DNA from: Hyphomicrobiaceae bacterium
Lineage (GTDB): Bacteria; Pseudomonadota; Alphaproteobacteria; Rhizobiales; Hyphomicrobiaceae
Reading direction: 5' to 3'
Length of the DNA: 8,174 bases
Assembly: GCA_021775715.1 (NCBI GenBank)
Contig: JAJFHI010000302.1
Coordinates: 1 to 8,174, forward strand
Shown: in pieces, positions 6,445 to 8,174 of the stretch
How the letters are laid out: each line of letters starts with the position of its first letter
How positions within the stretch are numbered: position 1 is the first letter of the stretch
The notes under the pieces: generated by a model
What the model saw: the letters and a program-made list of their open reading frames with translations, nothing else
Database searches by the model: none
What the model was told of the DNA's origin: nothing
Made by a program: the position numbers and the translations under genes

Positions 6445-6611
6445 CTACTCTCCTCGTCCCAAAAACCTGCGGAACGCGGCTAGCGTCTCCTTTGAAACGT
6501 GATGCTCTATTCCCTCGGCATCGGCGTCGGCGGTTTCCTCGTCTACGCCCAGCGCCACCAAAACAACTCGACCAGCTCGTGGCGTTTGCGGAATTTGCGC
6601 ACCAGGCTTTG
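6445..6611 (-). pseudogene. mntR: 3' remnant of a manganese-responsive regulator gene (MntR, DtxR family), frameshifted
   Basis: The minus frame ending at TAG 6445-6447 reads LVALGVDEETADADAEGIEH, then HVSKETLAAFRRFLGRGE and stop. This is the metal-binding/dimerisation end of MntR-type repressors; the ExxEH pattern within DAEGIEHH corresponds to Mn ligands in that family. Just upstream, a different frame (6611-6561) reads SLVRKFRKRHELVELF, which is the expected preceding helix. The two join into ELFLVALGV if one T is added to the TTTT run at 6560-6563. Further upstream the winged-helix DNA-binding part is not recognisable in any frame, so more than 80 residues are missing or scrambled. An ATG at 6645 opens the C-terminal frame, but its first 20 or so residues do not resemble the family. 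The protein normally represses Mn uptake genes; none are visible here. Confidence 0.7.
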
Positions 6612-6764
6612 ACAGCTGATCCAGCTGAAAGAACATTTCATACAATTTGGAGGGGTCGTTGGGTTCTTACGTTATGCATGTGAGGAGCCGAGTCCTTTAG
6701 CCTACAGCCAATGGAAATTGGGCACACGCTGTCATGTCGCTGCGAAACACAAAATGAACCGCAT

Positions 6765-8078
6765 TTAAACTTTGAATCTGGCGACCAACGCGGCAGCGAT
6801 GACCATAGGCGCTGCAAATAAAAGGAACAGGGAATACATTTCCCAGCCTTGTGCAGCAAGATGTCCGGCTCCGATCGGAGCGATGATGGCACCAATGCGC
6901 CCTAAGCCAGCACCCCATCCCACGCCGGTCGCGCGAACGCGGGTCGGATAGACACGTGCCGCCACCGCGTAAAGTGCGACAAAGCCCCCTTGCAGGAGGA
7001 ATCCGATGGCGAATATCATCGCATTTAATATCACTAGCCCTTGCGGTTTGAGATAGAAAACGGCCGCGAGAAATAGTGCTGAACCAAAAAAGTATATCGC
7101 AGTTGGTTTGGCGAGCTTCACGCGCGTCGTGATTATTCCGATGATGAGCGTGCCGATAACTGCGCCGAGGGTGTGGTACGTTAAGGCGCGAATTCCTTCA
7201 GCCCGAGTGTAGCCGCTGTCGACAAATAGCGTGGGAATCCAGGAGAGCAGGAAATAGATTGTGAGAAAGCCCATAAAATAGATTGTCCAGATGCTAAGTG
7301 TGCTGGTGCGCAACTCAGGCGTCAGGAGGCTGCTAACATTTGCGGGCTTCAGATCGTCCGTTTCAAGGCGGGTTGGCAGAGACGGTATCGGTTCACGTCT
7401 CATGCGTGCGAGTATTTGGTTGATCTGGGCAAGGTCCTTGTCAGAGCGGTCAGCTTTGTTGGCAAGAAAGTCGACGGACTCAGGAAGCGCCAGCCACACA
7501 AGAAAACCGGCGATCAAGGTGGAAACGCCACCGAAAACAAACACCATCTCCCAACCGTATGACGGAATGATAATATTTGCGATGGGACCAATAACCATCG
7601 CGCCAAAGGGATACCCCATGATGGCCATTGTGACAGCGAGATTACGGTAGCGCTCCGGCGCAACTTCAGACGCGATGGTTGCGCCGTTAGCAAAGATAAT
7701 GCCGATGCCCAGGCCGGCAATAAAGCGAAGCGCTACCAGGACGTAGATCGACTTCGGAATGAGGCCTGTCGCGATCATGGACAGGCCAATCACCGACGTT
7801 GCTGTAAGCAACATCAAACGTCGGCCGTACTTGTCCGCGAGTGGTGCGAGCACTGCTGCGCCGATTGCCATGCCAACAAGGGCTGCGGAAAAAATTGGTC
7901 CTAGCTCATTGCGGGTGACGCCCCATTCTTTGATAAGCGAGGGTGCCGAGACCGACATGGCTACGACATCGAAACCATCAACGAGATTAAGTAAGAAGCC
8001 AAAGAAGATGACTAACAACATGACAGGTGTAACCGGGCCGGTGTCGATCCGATTCCGTATTAGATTTGTGTCCGCCAT
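6765..8078 (-). CDS. MFS transporter, aromatic acid:H+ symporter (AAHS) type
   Basis: 437-residue inner-membrane carrier with the usual twelve helices split by a central loop (about 202-258). AAHS hallmarks: LVDGFDVVAMSVSAPSL in helix 1 (32-48) with the DGxD pair D34/D37 needed for aromatic acid transport in PcaK; the loop 2-3 motif LAPLADKYGRR (77-87); RFIAGLGIGIIFANGATIASEVAPERYR (118-145); and YPTRVRATGVGWGAGLGRIGAIIAP (377-401). Probable substrates are benzoate-, hydroxybenzoate- or protocatechuate-like acids, or related organic acids. The loop 8-9 motif is degenerate (GIITTRVKLAKP, 314-325, lacking the acidic residue and GRR), and the first glycine of the loop 2-3 motif is alanine. AAAGG six bases before the ATG at 8078 supports the start, and a promoter candidate lies at 8119-8147. 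No ring-cleavage genes lie in the window, so the substrate cannot be fixed. Confidence 0.9.
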   Translation of the reverse strand: MADTNLIRNRIDTGPVTPVMLLVIFFGFLLNLVDGFDVVAMSVSAPSLIKEWGVTRNELGPIFSAALVGMAIGAAVLAPLADKYGRRLMLLTATSVIGLSMIATGLIPKSIYVLVALRFIAGLGIGIIFANGATIASEVAPERYRNLAVTMAIMGYPFGAMVIGPIANIIIPSYGWEMVFVFGGVSTLIAGFLVWLALPESVDFLANKADRSDKDLAQINQILARMRREPIPSLPTRLETDDLKPANVSSLLTPELRTSTLSIWTIYFMGFLTIYFLLSWIPTLFVDSGYTRAEGIRALTYHTLGAVIGTLIIGIITTRVKLAKPTAIYFFGSALFLAAVFYLKPQGLVILNAMIFAIGFLLQGGFVALYAVAARVYPTRVRATGVGWGAGLGRIGAIIAPIGAGHLAAQGWEMYSLFLLFAAPMVIAAALVARFKV

Positions 8079-8118
8079 GCTCTGCCTTTGCTAACTTGTC
8101 TGCCTGAACTGTCGGACC

Positions 8119-8147
8119 GGTATACGGCAAGGCGCACTGTGTGCCAA
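8119..8147 (-). promoter_or_regulatory. Predicted promoter for the MFS transporter gene
   Basis: On the minus strand, TTGGCA (8147-8142) and TATACC (8124-8119) are separated by 17 bases. The start site would be near 8112, giving a leader of about 34 bases before the ATG at 8078. The overlapping sequence ggcgcactgtgtgcc (8131-8145) is weakly dyad-like and could bind a regulator. Confidence 0.45.
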
Positions 8148-8174
8148 TGTGAAGAGCGACACGGGGCGTCATTT

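Noticed and set aside
6311..6683. Plus-strand ORFs of 63 and 109 residues
   Set aside because: They are proline- and arginine-rich, overlap each other in different frames, and run antisense to the mntR remnant.

Overview
The window looks like accessory DNA from an alphaproteobacterium. Base composition is moderate and roughly half the length lacks an intact gene. The gene set (a betaine/proline-type ABC importer, a nitronate monooxygenase, an aromatic-acid-type MFS carrier and an MntR remnant) would suit a marine roseobacter-like member of the Rhodobacteraceae. That placement is inference; no rRNA or marker gene is present.

Layout. 1-1893 (minus strand): the first two genes of a glycine betaine/proline-type ABC importer, binding protein first (889-1893), then a permease cut by the left edge (1-670). 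An ATPase gene would be expected beyond position 1. 1894-2340: mostly non-coding, with one possible 40-residue ORF. 2341-2745 (plus): a small exported SH3-like protein. 2746-3360: no intact gene, but 2993-3064 on the minus strand encodes the C-terminal tip of an IS3-type transposase. 3361-4443 (plus): an intact nitronate monooxygenase. 4444-6764: a decayed stretch containing, on the minus strand, a frameshifted hypothetical gene (5309-4816), a HEAT-repeat-like pseudogene with stops and compensating frameshifts (5680-5402), an intact four-helix membrane protein with a good promoter (6080-5682), and the frameshifted 3' end of an mntR-like gene (about 6611-6445). 6765-8078 (minus): an intact MFS transporter of the aromatic acid:H+ symporter type, with a plausible promoter just upstream.

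How the genes work together. The ABC importer genes clearly form one unit. The other intact genes (SH3 protein, nitronate monooxygenase, membrane protein, MFS carrier) show no obvious shared pathway. The monooxygenase (nitronate oxidation) and the MFS carrier (organic acid uptake) are both catabolic in flavour but are about 2.3 kb apart on opposite strands, so a link is only a guess.

The main result of the hunt is not a new system but a set of gene remnants that start-codon-based ORF calling misses. Two of them are each restored by adding one T to a run of four T, so genuine decay and homopolymer sequencing or assembly error must be told apart before they are called pseudogenes. I found no tRNA, rRNA, CRISPR array or complete mobile element.
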